A DNA stretch of 64,000 nt from Actinomycetota bacterium (GTDB lineage: Bacteria > Actinomycetota > Actinomycetes > Propionibacteriales > Propionibacteriaceae): the NCBI GenBank assembly GCA_020161015.1, contig JAIUOT010000033.1, forward strand, positions 41,741 through 105,740, given 5' to 3'. Numbering within the stretch: position 1 is the stretch's first letter; the number at the start of each line of letters is the position of its first letter. The translations under genes were made by a program, and so were the position numbers. Below the pieces are notes generated by a model. That model was given only the letters and a program-made list of their open reading frames with translations, had not been told where the DNA came from and searched no databases. Positions 8,297 through 16,024 of the stretch are shown here, in pieces.

Positions 8297-8896
8297 ATGA
8301 CCGAACCCCGCCGGCTCAGCCTGACCGGTTGCATGATCGCGCTCGCCCTGCTCGCCGGATGCACACCTGGAGCAGCCACGACCGTGATGCCCTCCACATG
8401 GGCGAGCCCCGCCGCGTCGAGCCCTTCAGCCACAGCGTCAGAGACGTCGACGCCCACCCCGACGAGCAGCTGGAACCCGACTCAGGCCACGGCGATCAAG
8501 GTCGTCGAGGACTACTTCGTGGCACGAGACTTGCTGTTCGCAGATCCATCTCACTTCACCAAGGCGCAAGCGAAGTCATCCCTCCAGCCGTACGCAGCCG
8601 ACAACATGCTCGACGGCTACGTCAAGTTCTTCGCGAAGCTCAAGGAAGCTGGCGAGCGGTACGAGGGGCCTGCGCGGCTCGCCTGGACTGCAGCTTCCGG
8701 CGTCTTTGGCAGCGGCGCCGGCGAATCCGTGAACGTGACTGTATGCCGCGACTCCACTGGCAGGACGCTGGTCGACCGCAAGGGAAAGGTGCTCGCCGAG
8801 ATCAAGCCGGCCATTCGCGAGTTCGAGGTTCGGAACACCACCTCGGGGTTCCGCATTGTCGGCGAGAAGGAAGGGTTTGGTGACCCATGTCCTTGA
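8297..8896 (+). CDS. Lipoprotein, first gene of the Tad operon
   Basis: A 199-residue secreted lipoprotein. A type II signal peptide ends in the lipobox LLAGC with Cys22 as the lipidated residue. A Ser/Thr/Pro-rich linker follows (about residues 25-60), then a globular domain (about 65-199) beginning TAIKVVEDYF and containing a Cys pair (Cys153 and the penultimate Cys). The domain resembles the small NTF2-like/immunity-type domains common in actinomycete lipoproteins, but I do not recognise a specific family. Its last 10 bp overlap the next gene. As the first gene after the shared promoter, it may be a surface component of the mating pair or pilus apparatus. Confidence 0.85.
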   Translation: MTEPRRLSLTGCMIALALLAGCTPGAATTVMPSTWASPAASSPSATASETSTPTPTSSWNPTQATAIKVVEDYFVARDLLFADPSHFTKAQAKSSLQPYAADNMLDGYVKFFAKLKEAGERYEGPARLAWTAASGVFGSGAGESVNVTVCRDSTGRTLVDRKGKVLAEIKPAIREFEVRNTTSGFRIVGEKEGFGDPCP

Positions 8897-9675
8897 TCGC
8901 GCGATCCGCAGCTCTCATTCTGGCAATCATGGCGCTGGTTGCGTCCGCAGTCGCAACTCCGGCGCACGCGGATGCGAAGTGCGACCCGACCTCGGAGTAC
9001 TGCGAAATCAGTGACGGCGGAGATGGGGGTGGCGGCGGCAACGGCGGTGGGGGTGGCAAGAGCAAGTCTCCGGAGCCGCCACTGTGTTCTGCGTTCTCTC
9101 GTGGGGTTCCGGACAATCCGCCGGCGGATGACTGGGTGTATGTGGAGTGCCGGCTGTCGGCGAACGACGCGGACACGATCGGGTTGTGGGTGCCGCCGCG
9201 GGCGAGCGCGGAGCAGTTGGCGTGGGCGGCGATCGCCCGGTTGCAGCTGAGGCCGGTCGAGATCGGTTTGACCCCGTTGGATCCGGGTGTGATGACCGCG
9301 GTCGGGATTCCGGTGTGGTTGTGGGTGGACAACCCGTCGCGGACGAGCTGGGGGCCGGCGTCGATCACGGCTGGCGGGATCTCGTTGACCGCGCGGGTGT
9401 CGTCGGTGTCCTGGGTGATGGGGGATGGCACGTGGTTGCGGTGCGGCAAGGGCACCGAGTGGCGGCCGGGCATGGTCGATCGCAACGGTTTGGTGGGGGA
9501 GTCCCCGACCTGTGGGCATGTGTATGACCAGCAGGGCCGCTACACGGTGCGAGCGGTGGCGCACTGGGTTGCGGACTGGCAGGGCTATGGCGAGTCGGGG
9601 ACGATCCGGCTCGATCTGTACTCCACCCGGGTTCTGCGGGTGGGCGAGATCCAGGTGGTCGTGACGCGCAGGTAG
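8887..9675 (+). CDS. Secreted PKD-like protein
   Basis: A 262-residue exported protein. The signal peptide (residues 1-29, ending ATPAHA) is followed by a Gly-rich low-complexity linker (about 42-58) and a mature domain containing WVMGDGTWLRCG and CGHVYDQQGRYTVRA. That combination is the usual pattern of a PKD-like beta-sandwich (GDG ... HxY ... G.Y.V). Cysteines suggest disulfides outside the membrane. It overlaps the preceding lipoprotein gene by 10 bp and precedes the CpaB-like gene by 11 bp. Probably a cell-surface or pilus-associated protein; function not established. Confidence 0.8.
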   Translation: MSLIARSAALILAIMALVASAVATPAHADAKCDPTSEYCEISDGGDGGGGGNGGGGGKSKSPEPPLCSAFSRGVPDNPPADDWVYVECRLSANDADTIGLWVPPRASAEQLAWAAIARLQLRPVEIGLTPLDPGVMTAVGIPVWLWVDNPSRTSWGPASITAGGISLTARVSSVSWVMGDGTWLRCGKGTEWRPGMVDRNGLVGESPTCGHVYDQQGRYTVRAVAHWVADWQGYGESGTIRLDLYSTRVLRVGEIQVVVTRR

Positions 9676-9686
9676 GGAGCACACCG

Positions 9687-10346
9687 ATGAAGACTGTGGA
9701 GACCAAGCCGGCCGCCGGCGCCGAACCGACGGCTGCGCCGCTGCAGCCGCCCGAGGTGACGAAACTCCAGCGTCGACCGCTCACCGTGGTGCTCGCGGTG
9801 GTCCTGGTCTGCCTGGGTGGCCTGACCGGCTTGTGGCTGTGGACCTCGTCGTCGTCGGCGATCGAGGTGGTCGCGGTCAAGGCGCCGGTCGAGCGCGGCC
9901 AGCTGATCACCGACACCGACCTGATGACGGTCCGGGTGACGCTGGATCCCTCGTTGCGGACGGTTCCGGCCACGGCCCGGGAGTCGCTGGTGGGCAAGCG
10001 TGCGGTGACCGATCTTGCGGTGGGCACCTTGGTGTCTCCGGATCAGGTCAGCGATGTGGTGGTGCCTGGTGCGGGAGTGGCGGTGGTGGCGGTGCCGATC
10101 GCGCCCGGTCTGATCCCGGCGGAGCCGTTGAAGGCGGGTGACACGGTGCGTCTGGTGCAGGCACCGGCGCAGGGCGGTGAGGTTTCGGTCGCGCCGACCG
10201 AGATCACGGCGACGGTGTTGAACGTGACGCCGGGGGATACCCAGACGGTGGTGGACGTGCTGGTGGCCGACAACCGGGCCGGGGAGCTGGCCGCTCGGGC
10301 GGCGTCGGGGAACCTGGCGTTGGTGCTGGCGAGCCGGGAGCGCTGA
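9687..10346 (+). CDS. CpaB/RcpC-like pilus assembly protein with SAF domain
   Basis: A 219-residue protein with one N-terminal membrane segment (about residues 33-52), a SAF domain (about 58-120; VKAPVERGQLITDTDL, VGKRAVTDLAVGTLV) and a beta-rich C-terminal half with LKAGDTVRLV. This is the layout of CpaB/RcpC proteins, which act in the periplasm or outside the membrane during Flp/Tad pilus assembly. The neighbouring CpaE-like, CpaF-like, TadB and TadC genes support the role. Confidence 0.82.
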   Translation: MKTVETKPAAGAEPTAAPLQPPEVTKLQRRPLTVVLAVVLVCLGGLTGLWLWTSSSSAIEVVAVKAPVERGQLITDTDLMTVRVTLDPSLRTVPATARESLVGKRAVTDLAVGTLVSPDQVSDVVVPGAGVAVVAVPIAPGLIPAEPLKAGDTVRLVQAPAQGGEVSVAPTEITATVLNVTPGDTQTVVDVLVADNRAGELAARAASGNLALVLASRER

Positions 10347-10351
10347 TCGCA

Positions 10352-11197
10352 GTGGCCCTGATCACACTTACTTCGGCCTCAGGGGCGCCGGGGGTGACCA
10401 CGACCGCGCTGGCGCTGGCCGGGTGCTGGCCGCGTCGGTGCCTGCTGGTGGAGGCCGACCCGTCCGGGTCGTCGGCGCTGCTGGCGGGCTATTGGCGCGG
10501 CACCCGTGACCACACCGGGGTGGTCGACCTGGTCAAGGCGCACCGGGCCGGCGTGCTGGCTGACGCGCTGCTGCGGATGGCGATGCCGGTCGAGGGCACT
10601 CAGGCGTCGGTGATCATCGGCTCCCGGTCACACGAGCAGGCCGCCGGGCTGTCCCGGCTGTGGGAGCCGCTGACCCAGGTGTTGCGGGATCTCGCCGCCC
10701 GCGATCAGGACGTCCTCGTGGATGCCGGGCGGCTCGGACTGGAGGGCTCACCGGCCCCGTTGATCGGCCAGGCCGATGTCACTGTCCTGGTGGCCCGCAG
10801 CACGCTGGTGGCGGTCGCCGGGGCACGCTCGTGGGCGTTGTCGTTGCAGGAGGGGGCGGGCCCGGGACATGAGGTGCGGCTGTTGCTGGTCGGTGCGGGC
10901 CGGCCGTACAGCGCTGGCGAGGTGTCACGGGCGCTGGGTGTCGGGGTGGTCGGGTCGATCGGCTGGGACCCGGCCCGGGCCGGGGTGTTCTCCCACGGTG
11001 ATCCGCTGCCGGCACCGCGTGGTCTGCGGCGTCTGCGGGGCGGGCCGGGGGCGGCCAGGGCGGCGTTCGCCGCGTCGGGCTATCAGCGCAGCGTCCAGGC
11101 CGCGGGTGAGGCGCTGCGGGCGGTGGTGGAGCGGTCGGAGCGGGATCGGGCCCGGTGGATCGCCCCGCAGGCCAGCGGAGAGGAGGCAGGCCGGTGA
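10352..11197 (+). CDS. CpaE/MinD-like ATPase of the Tad system
   Basis: A 281-residue P-loop ATPase of the ParA/MinD superfamily, GTG start. The nucleotide-binding loop at residues 11-18 is GAPGVTTT, where the usual lysine of GKT/GKS and the deviant-Walker lysine are both absent. LLVEADPSGS follows as the switch region. Members of this group localise Tad machinery (CpaE/TadZ). The missing lysine, seen also in the second CpaE-like protein at 23676, suggests a binding-only or pseudo-ATPase. The stop overlaps the CpaF-like start (GTGA). Confidence 0.78.
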   Translation: MALITLTSASGAPGVTTTALALAGCWPRRCLLVEADPSGSSALLAGYWRGTRDHTGVVDLVKAHRAGVLADALLRMAMPVEGTQASVIIGSRSHEQAAGLSRLWEPLTQVLRDLAARDQDVLVDAGRLGLEGSPAPLIGQADVTVLVARSTLVAVAGARSWALSLQEGAGPGHEVRLLLVGAGRPYSAGEVSRALGVGVVGSIGWDPARAGVFSHGDPLPAPRGLRRLRGGPGAARAAFAASGYQRSVQAAGEALRAVVERSERDRARWIAPQASGEEAGR

Positions 11198-12735
11198 GCG
11201 AGCCTGAACACAGCGAGGACCTGCTCGGACTGCCCATGTTCGACAGCCAGCGAACCGTGCCGGGACGCCGGCCGGGCCGGGTCCGTGGCGGCTTCCGCGC
11301 CCCCGACGAGCCGATACCCGAGCCGCCGCCGGCGGTGTCTCGGGTCGTGCCGATCCGTCGCGAACAGCCCCCGGCGGCGCCGGCGGGCGGGGTGGATTGG
11401 GCGGAGGTGGCCCGGTTCCGGGGCGAGGTCGCCAAGCGGCTGCCGGGCCGGGTCGGCGCTACGGCGGACCGGGCCGGCGAGGAGGACGAGGGCTGGTCGG
11501 TGATCCGGCAACTGCTGGACGAGGATGCCGCCGCGACGGTGGCCCGAACCGGTGAGCTGCGCTCAGCCGCGGCGCAGGAAGGGCTGGCGCAGGCGATCTT
11601 CGACAGCGTGTTCCGGCTGGGCCGGCTGCAACCCTTGGTGGACGACACGAGGGTGGAGAACATCCTGGTCTACGGGTGTGACCGGGTCGTGGTGGAGTAC
11701 GCCGACGGGTCGATGCGCCAGCTGCCAGCGGTGGCCGACAGCGACGCCGACCTGGTCGACTTCATTGCGTTCGTCGCCTCGAGGGCGGACAACCCGCGCT
11801 CGTTCACCCCGGCCCACCCGTCACTGAACCTGACCCTGGCCGACGGTTCCCGGCTTGCCGCCTCCCTGGAGACCGGCCGGGTGTCGCTGGTGATCCGCCG
11901 GCACCGGATCCGCCGGGTCACACTCGCTGACCTGGTCGAGTGGGGCTCGCTCAGCGAGGTGATGGCCGACTTCCTCCGCGCCGCGGTGCGGGCGCGGAAG
12001 TCGATCGTGGTCTCCGGCGCCCAAGGCGCCGGCAAGACGACCCTGGTGCGGGCGTTGTGTGCCGAGATCCCGCGGATGGAGATCGTGGGCACCTTCGAGT
12101 CCGAACGGGAACTGTTCCTGCCCGAGATCGAGGGCCAGCACGCGGTGGTGTTCGACTGGGAGATGCGCGCCGGCTCCGGGGAGCGCAGCGAGGACGGCAG
12201 CATGGCCGGACAGCGGACGACCGCATCACAGGTGACCAGCAGTTTCCGGTTCCGCGCCGACCGGCAGATCGTCGGCGAAGTCCTCGGCGCGGAAGCGATG
12301 GACATGATCAAGGTGATGGAGTCCGGCACCGGCTCGATCTCCACCACCCACGCCGCGAACGCCCGCCTGGCGGTGCACAAGCTGATCACCTGCGCGATGG
12401 AGGCCGGCCCGCACGTCAGCCACGACCTGGTCGCCGCGAAGCTGGCCGCCACCTTGGACCTGGTGGTGCAGATGCATTCGGAGATCACCCCGATCGACGA
12501 CTTCGGCCAGGTCGCCCACAAACGCCGCTTCGTCTCCGAGATCGTCGAGGTGACCCCGGGGGAGTGGCCCCGCGGGATCTCCTTCACCACCGTGTTCCGC
12601 CGCCTACCTGGCCAACCCGGGGTGGCCGACACCCGCCCGGACAGCATCTGGGACGACCTGCTCGCCGCCGGAATGGACGCGGCCGCGTTCGAGCACGAAG
12701 CCGCCGAGTACCGCACCACCGGGAACCCGCGATGA
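11194..12735 (+). CDS. tadA: TadA/CpaF-type secretion ATPase
   Basis: A 513-residue hexameric ATPase that powers pilin polymerisation at the cytoplasmic face. GTG at 11194 is chosen because it overlaps the previous stop by 4 bp; the frame is open upstream but that extension lies inside the previous gene. The Walker A motif GAQGAGKT is at residues 275-282, preceded by a conserved arginine-rich IRRHRIRR and followed by the Walker B/His-box region (THAANARLAVHKL). The N-terminal 90 residues are Pro/Arg-rich and variable. Part of the tightly overlapping Tad operon. Confidence 0.9.
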   Translation: MSEPEHSEDLLGLPMFDSQRTVPGRRPGRVRGGFRAPDEPIPEPPPAVSRVVPIRREQPPAAPAGGVDWAEVARFRGEVAKRLPGRVGATADRAGEEDEGWSVIRQLLDEDAAATVARTGELRSAAAQEGLAQAIFDSVFRLGRLQPLVDDTRVENILVYGCDRVVVEYADGSMRQLPAVADSDADLVDFIAFVASRADNPRSFTPAHPSLNLTLADGSRLAASLETGRVSLVIRRHRIRRVTLADLVEWGSLSEVMADFLRAAVRARKSIVVSGAQGAGKTTLVRALCAEIPRMEIVGTFESERELFLPEIEGQHAVVFDWEMRAGSGERSEDGSMAGQRTTASQVTSSFRFRADRQIVGEVLGAEAMDMIKVMESGTGSISTTHAANARLAVHKLITCAMEAGPHVSHDLVAAKLAATLDLVVQMHSEITPIDDFGQVAHKRRFVSEIVEVTPGEWPRGISFTTVFRRLPGQPGVADTRPDSIWDDLLAAGMDAAAFEHEAAEYRTTGNPR

Positions 12736-13598
12736 CCGGGGCTGTGCTGTCGATGCTCGCCGGAGCCATGATCACCGGCGGCCTGCTGCTCGGCGTCTAC
12801 GGGCTGCAGCGCCGCCCCGTGCCGCCGCCACGACCCCACCGGCCCGCACCGGCATGGATCAGCCGGTGGGCCCGGATGCCGCGCTGGCAGCGCCGGGCGC
12901 TGCTCGCCGCCGTGCTGGCCGGCCTCGTCGCGATCGCGTTCGGGGCACCGGTGATGGTGGCGGTGGTGTTGCCGCTCGCGGTGCTCGGCCTGCCGGTGCT
13001 GCTGGTCACCTCGGATGGGGGCCGGCGGATCGCCCGGCTGGATGCGATCAGCGAGTGGACCCGCAACCTGGCCTCGGTGATCACCGCCGGTCAGAGCCTG
13101 GAACAGGCCCTGACCGCCAGCCTGCGTGCCACCCCCGCACCGATCCGGCCGCAGGTGACCAACCTGGTCGCCCGGCTACGGGCCCGCTGGTCGACCGAGG
13201 ACGCCTTGTTGAAGTTCGCCGACGACCTCGACGACGCGACCGGTGACCTCGTGGTGAGTGCCCTGATCATCGGCTCCCGGCACCGCGGCGAAGGCCTGTC
13301 CCGGGTGCTGACCGGCCTGTCCGACTCGGTGGCCGAAGAGGTCCGGTCGCGCCGCGACATCGAAGCCGACCGGGACAAGGCCCGCGGCTCGGCCCGGCTG
13401 ATCACCCTGCTGGCCGTCGGCGGGATGGCGCTGCTGGCGTTCTCCGGCGACCTCCTCACCCCCTACACCACCCCGATCGGACAACTCGTCCTCGCCGGCC
13501 TCGCCGCGATGTTCATCGCCGGACTCGCCTGGCTGCGACGGATGGTGGCCGACGACCCGCCCCCCAGATTCCTGCCGGTCCGGGAGGTGCCACGATGA
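12732..13598 (+). CDS. tadB: TadB-like inner-membrane platform protein
   Basis: A 288-residue protein of the type II secretion F (GspF) family that forms the platform for the Tad pilus. ATG at 12732 overlaps the ATPase stop (ATGA). An N-terminal membrane segment (about residues 5-25) and a hydrophobic pair near 60-95 precede the cytoplasmic GspF domain, with SEWTRNLASVITAGQSLEQAL and GSRHRGEGLSRVL. Two further membrane segments lie near the C-terminus (about 228-272). The long open frame upstream of the ATG is a shadow of the ATPase gene. Confidence 0.88.
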   Translation: MTGAVLSMLAGAMITGGLLLGVYGLQRRPVPPPRPHRPAPAWISRWARMPRWQRRALLAAVLAGLVAIAFGAPVMVAVVLPLAVLGLPVLLVTSDGGRRIARLDAISEWTRNLASVITAGQSLEQALTASLRATPAPIRPQVTNLVARLRARWSTEDALLKFADDLDDATGDLVVSALIIGSRHRGEGLSRVLTGLSDSVAEEVRSRRDIEADRDKARGSARLITLLAVGGMALLAFSGDLLTPYTTPIGQLVLAGLAAMFIAGLAWLRRMVADDPPPRFLPVREVPR

Positions 13599-14497
13599 CC
13601 GGCGCGCTGCAGCTGTGGGTCCTGGCCGGAGCGATAGTCGGTGGCGGGATCGCCCTGCTCGTGTGGTGGCTTCAGCCCGCCCAACCCGACCTGGCCCAGG
13701 TGCTGGCCCGGCTCGCACCCGGCCGTGCGCCAGCCCCGGTTGACGACACCACCGGGCCACAGGGATTGCGGGACCGGCTCGGGATGTGGGCGATGGCCCA
13801 TCTGCCCGGCTCGTGGTGGCGGGCCGTGCCGGAGAAGGACCTCCAGCTGCTGGACATGCCGCTGCGCGCCTACTACGGCGAGAAGGTCTCCGCGGTGCTG
13901 GTCGTGCTGGTCGGCATCCCGCTGGTCGGCGGCCTGTACTCGGCCCGCGTCGGCCTGCCGTGGGCGGTGCCCGCACTGGCCACGCTCATGATCGCCGCGG
14001 TGGCCTGGCTGCTGCCCGACCGGCGCATCGCCAGAACCGCAGCCAAGGCCCGGACCGAGTTCCGGCGCGCGCTGAGCGCCTACATCGACCTGATCGCCCT
14101 GGGCCGGGCAGCCGGCGGGATCGGCACCCGGCAAGCGATGGAAACCTCGGCCGGGCTGGGCCGGTCCTGGCCGTTCGAACGGATCAGCCAGGTGGTGGTT
14201 CGCAGCCGCTACTCCGGCGTCCCACCCTGGGACGCGCTGGCCGACATGGCCAACCAGCAAGGCCTGCCCGACCTCGACGACCTGGCCGACACCCTGCGGC
14301 TGGCCGGCGAGGAAGGCGCCCAGGTGTTCACCACCCTCCGCGCCCGCTCCTCCGCGCTGCGGAACGCGATCACCACCACCGACCGGGCCGAGATCAACGC
14401 CAAGAGCGACTCCCTGATGCTGCCCACCCTGGTCATGGTCGCCGCCTTCATCGGCGTCGTCGTCATGGCCGCCGTCTTCCGGCTCCTCGCCGGCTAA
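13595..14497 (+). CDS. tadC: TadC-like inner-membrane platform protein
   Basis: A 300-residue second GspF-type protein, paired with TadB in the Tad machine. Membrane segments are near residues 7-25, 98-140 and 275-297. The cytoplasmic domain between them contains RRALSAYIDLIALGRAAGG, GLPDLDDLADTLRLAGEEGAQV and a terminal SLMLPTLVMVAAFIGV, typical of TadC. It overlaps TadB by 4 bp (ATGA). Confidence 0.88.
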   Translation: MTGALQLWVLAGAIVGGGIALLVWWLQPAQPDLAQVLARLAPGRAPAPVDDTTGPQGLRDRLGMWAMAHLPGSWWRAVPEKDLQLLDMPLRAYYGEKVSAVLVVLVGIPLVGGLYSARVGLPWAVPALATLMIAAVAWLLPDRRIARTAAKARTEFRRALSAYIDLIALGRAAGGIGTRQAMETSAGLGRSWPFERISQVVVRSRYSGVPPWDALADMANQQGLPDLDDLADTLRLAGEEGAQVFTTLRARSSALRNAITTTDRAEINAKSDSLMLPTLVMVAAFIGVVVMAAVFRLLAG

Positions 14498-14529
14498 CCC
14501 CCACCCGCACCCCCGAAAGGAAGCCCGCC

Positions 14530-14727
14530 ATGTTGACCCTCTGGAACAAGACCGCCGGCTGGATGGTGACGTTCATCAACGACACCCGAACCATGAAACG
14601 CGGCGAACGCGGCGCGATCAACTCCGCCGAACTCCTCGGCCTGATCATCATCGTCCTGGCCGTCCTCGCCCTTGTCGGCCCGGCCGTCGCCGACTACATC
14701 CAGGGCAAACTCGCCGCCCTCCACTAA
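14530..14727 (+). CDS. flp: Flp-type major pilin precursor
   Basis: A 65-residue prepilin. After a short positively charged leader (MKRGERG) comes the prepilin-peptidase region and a single hydrophobic helix (ELLGLIIIVLAVLALVGPAVADYI), the hallmark of Flp/TadA-system pilins, with a conserved Glu near the start of the helix. The leader before MKRGERG is longer than usual (about 20 extra residues). A clean AAAGGAAG ribosome-binding site precedes the ATG. This short gene is easy to miss because a longer shadow frame covers it. No prepilin peptidase (TadV/CpaA) gene is visible in the window. Confidence 0.85.
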   Translation: MLTLWNKTAGWMVTFINDTRTMKRGERGAINSAELLGLIIIVLAVLALVGPAVADYIQGKLAALH

Positions 14728-14736
14728 CCCCGGACC

Positions 14737-15144
14737 ATGCCCAGCCCGCCCAGCTCGCACAGCCCACACCGCCCCAGGCGGCGCGGGGAGCGCGGCGCGG
14801 TCGGGTCCGTGCAGATGATCGTGCTGATGCCACTGCTGATCGGCCTGTTCCTGGCCGCGATGCAGGCCGCCCTGTACTACTACGGGCGCAGCGCGGCGAT
14901 CAGCATCGCCCAGACCGGCGCCGCCGCAGCAGCCGCCGAACACGGCACCACCGCGGACTGCCAAGCCGCGGCCGCCACCCTCCGGGCCGCGATCGGCGAT
15001 GCCATCACCGATGTCCACGTCAGCTGCCAACGCACCGCCACCCGGGCCACCACGGTCGTCACCGGACAAGCCCTCAGCGTCTTCCCCGGCTGGCAGAACC
15101 CGGTGTCCCAACGCGCCGCCGCGCCCGTGGAGAGACCGACATGA
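14737..15144 (+). CDS. TadE-like pseudopilin
   Basis: A 135-residue protein with a basic N-terminus, a prepilin-like cleavage region (RGERGAVGSVQ) and one hydrophobic helix (about residues 26-46). A small extracytoplasmic domain follows with two cysteines (TADCQAAA, VSCQRT) that could form a disulfide. The family glutamate after the cleavage site is replaced by Gln (SVQM). Pseudopilins of this type prime or cap Tad pili. It overlaps the next gene by 4 bp. Confidence 0.8.
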   Translation: MPSPPSSHSPHRPRRRGERGAVGSVQMIVLMPLLIGLFLAAMQAALYYYGRSAAISIAQTGAAAAAAEHGTTADCQAAAATLRAAIGDAITDVHVSCQRTATRATTVVTGQALSVFPGWQNPVSQRAAAPVERPT

Positions 15145-15587
15145 CCCGCCCTCGGCGCAGGCATGACCAGCGCGGCTCGGCGATGGCTGTGGAGATGGTC
15201 GTGTGCGCACCCCTGCTGGCCGGCTTCATCTGGCTGATCATCTTCGGCGGCCGGATCGCTCTGGCCAACCAGGCCGTGCAGACCGCCGCCGCCGACGCCG
15301 CCCGGGCGGCGTCCATCTCCCGCACCGCCACCGTGGCTCGAACCCAAGCGAGGCAGTGGGCCGCGACCAGCCTCAGCAACCAGGGCGTCGACTGCGTCCA
15401 CACCGAGATCGACATCGACACCGCCGGCTTCTCCCGACCCGTCGGGACGCCGGCCACCGTCACCGTCCAGATCAGCTGCGACCTGAACACCGCCGACCTC
15501 GCCGCGCTGCCCGGCATCCCCGGCTCGATGGCCGTCCACGCTTCCATGACCAGTCCGCTTGACACCTACAGGGAGAGACGCCGATGA
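15141..15587 (+). CDS. TadE/TadF-like pseudopilin
   Basis: A 148-residue protein with a second prepilin-like signal (DQRGSAMAVEM) that keeps the conserved Glu, one hydrophobic helix (about residues 22-42) and an Ala-rich helical continuation (AVQTAAADAARAAS). A C-terminal extracytoplasmic beta domain carries a cysteine pair (VDCVHTE and ISCDLN). Overlaps both neighbours by 4 bp, so it is translationally coupled within the Tad operon. Confidence 0.82.
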   Translation: MTRPRRRHDQRGSAMAVEMVVCAPLLAGFIWLIIFGGRIALANQAVQTAAADAARAASISRTATVARTQARQWAATSLSNQGVDCVHTEIDIDTAGFSRPVGTPATVTVQISCDLNTADLAALPGIPGSMAVHASMTSPLDTYRERRR

Positions 15588-16024
15588 CCAGCCGCGCGCG
15601 CCGCCGAACCCACGATCAGCGAGGCGCGGTCGTGTCGGTATGGACGGCCGTGATTGCCGTCACCATGGTGGCCGTTCTGGCGGTGGCGGTCGACCTGTCC
15701 GGTCTCGTCCGCGCCAAGCAGGCCGCCGCCGACGCCGCCGCCCAAGCCGCTCGGCAAGCCGGCCAGCAACTGTCCACCGGCACCCTGTTCAACACCGGCC
15801 GGCTCGAGGTCCGCACCCAACAAGCCAAGACCGCCGCCCTCGACTACCTGAAGGCGATCGGCATGACCGGCACCACCACCGTGCGGGACGGCACCACCCT
15901 GATCGTCACCGCCCGCGCCGACTACCAGCCACTGTTCCTGTCCAGCATCGGCGCCGGCCCGATCGAAGTCACCGCAACCAGCTCGGTACGCATCCTGCGC
16001 GTCGAAAACGGAACGGAGCGATAG
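15584..16024 (+). CDS. TadG-like pilus assembly protein
   Basis: A 146-residue protein starting with the 'DQRGAVVSVW' Flp-pilus signature and a single hydrophobic helix ending VAVDLSGLVRAKQAAADAA, which is characteristic of the N-terminal TadG/TadE domain. Unlike full TadG proteins it lacks the large von Willebrand-like domain, so it is a short form. Its stop is directly followed by the next gene's ATG (16025). Confidence 0.8.
   Translation: MTSRARRRTHDQRGAVVSVWTAVIAVTMVAVLAVAVDLSGLVRAKQAAADAAAQAARQAGQQLSTGTLFNTGRLEVRTQQAKTAALDYLKAIGMTGTTTVRDGTTLIVTARADYQPLFLSSIGAGPIEVTATSSVRILRVENGTER

Noticed and set aside
11940..12731. Long in-frame upstream extension of the TadB gene
   Set aside because: It lies entirely inside the TadA/CpaF coding region with Arg/Gly-rich sequence; the ATGA overlap at 12732 gives a normal TadB start.
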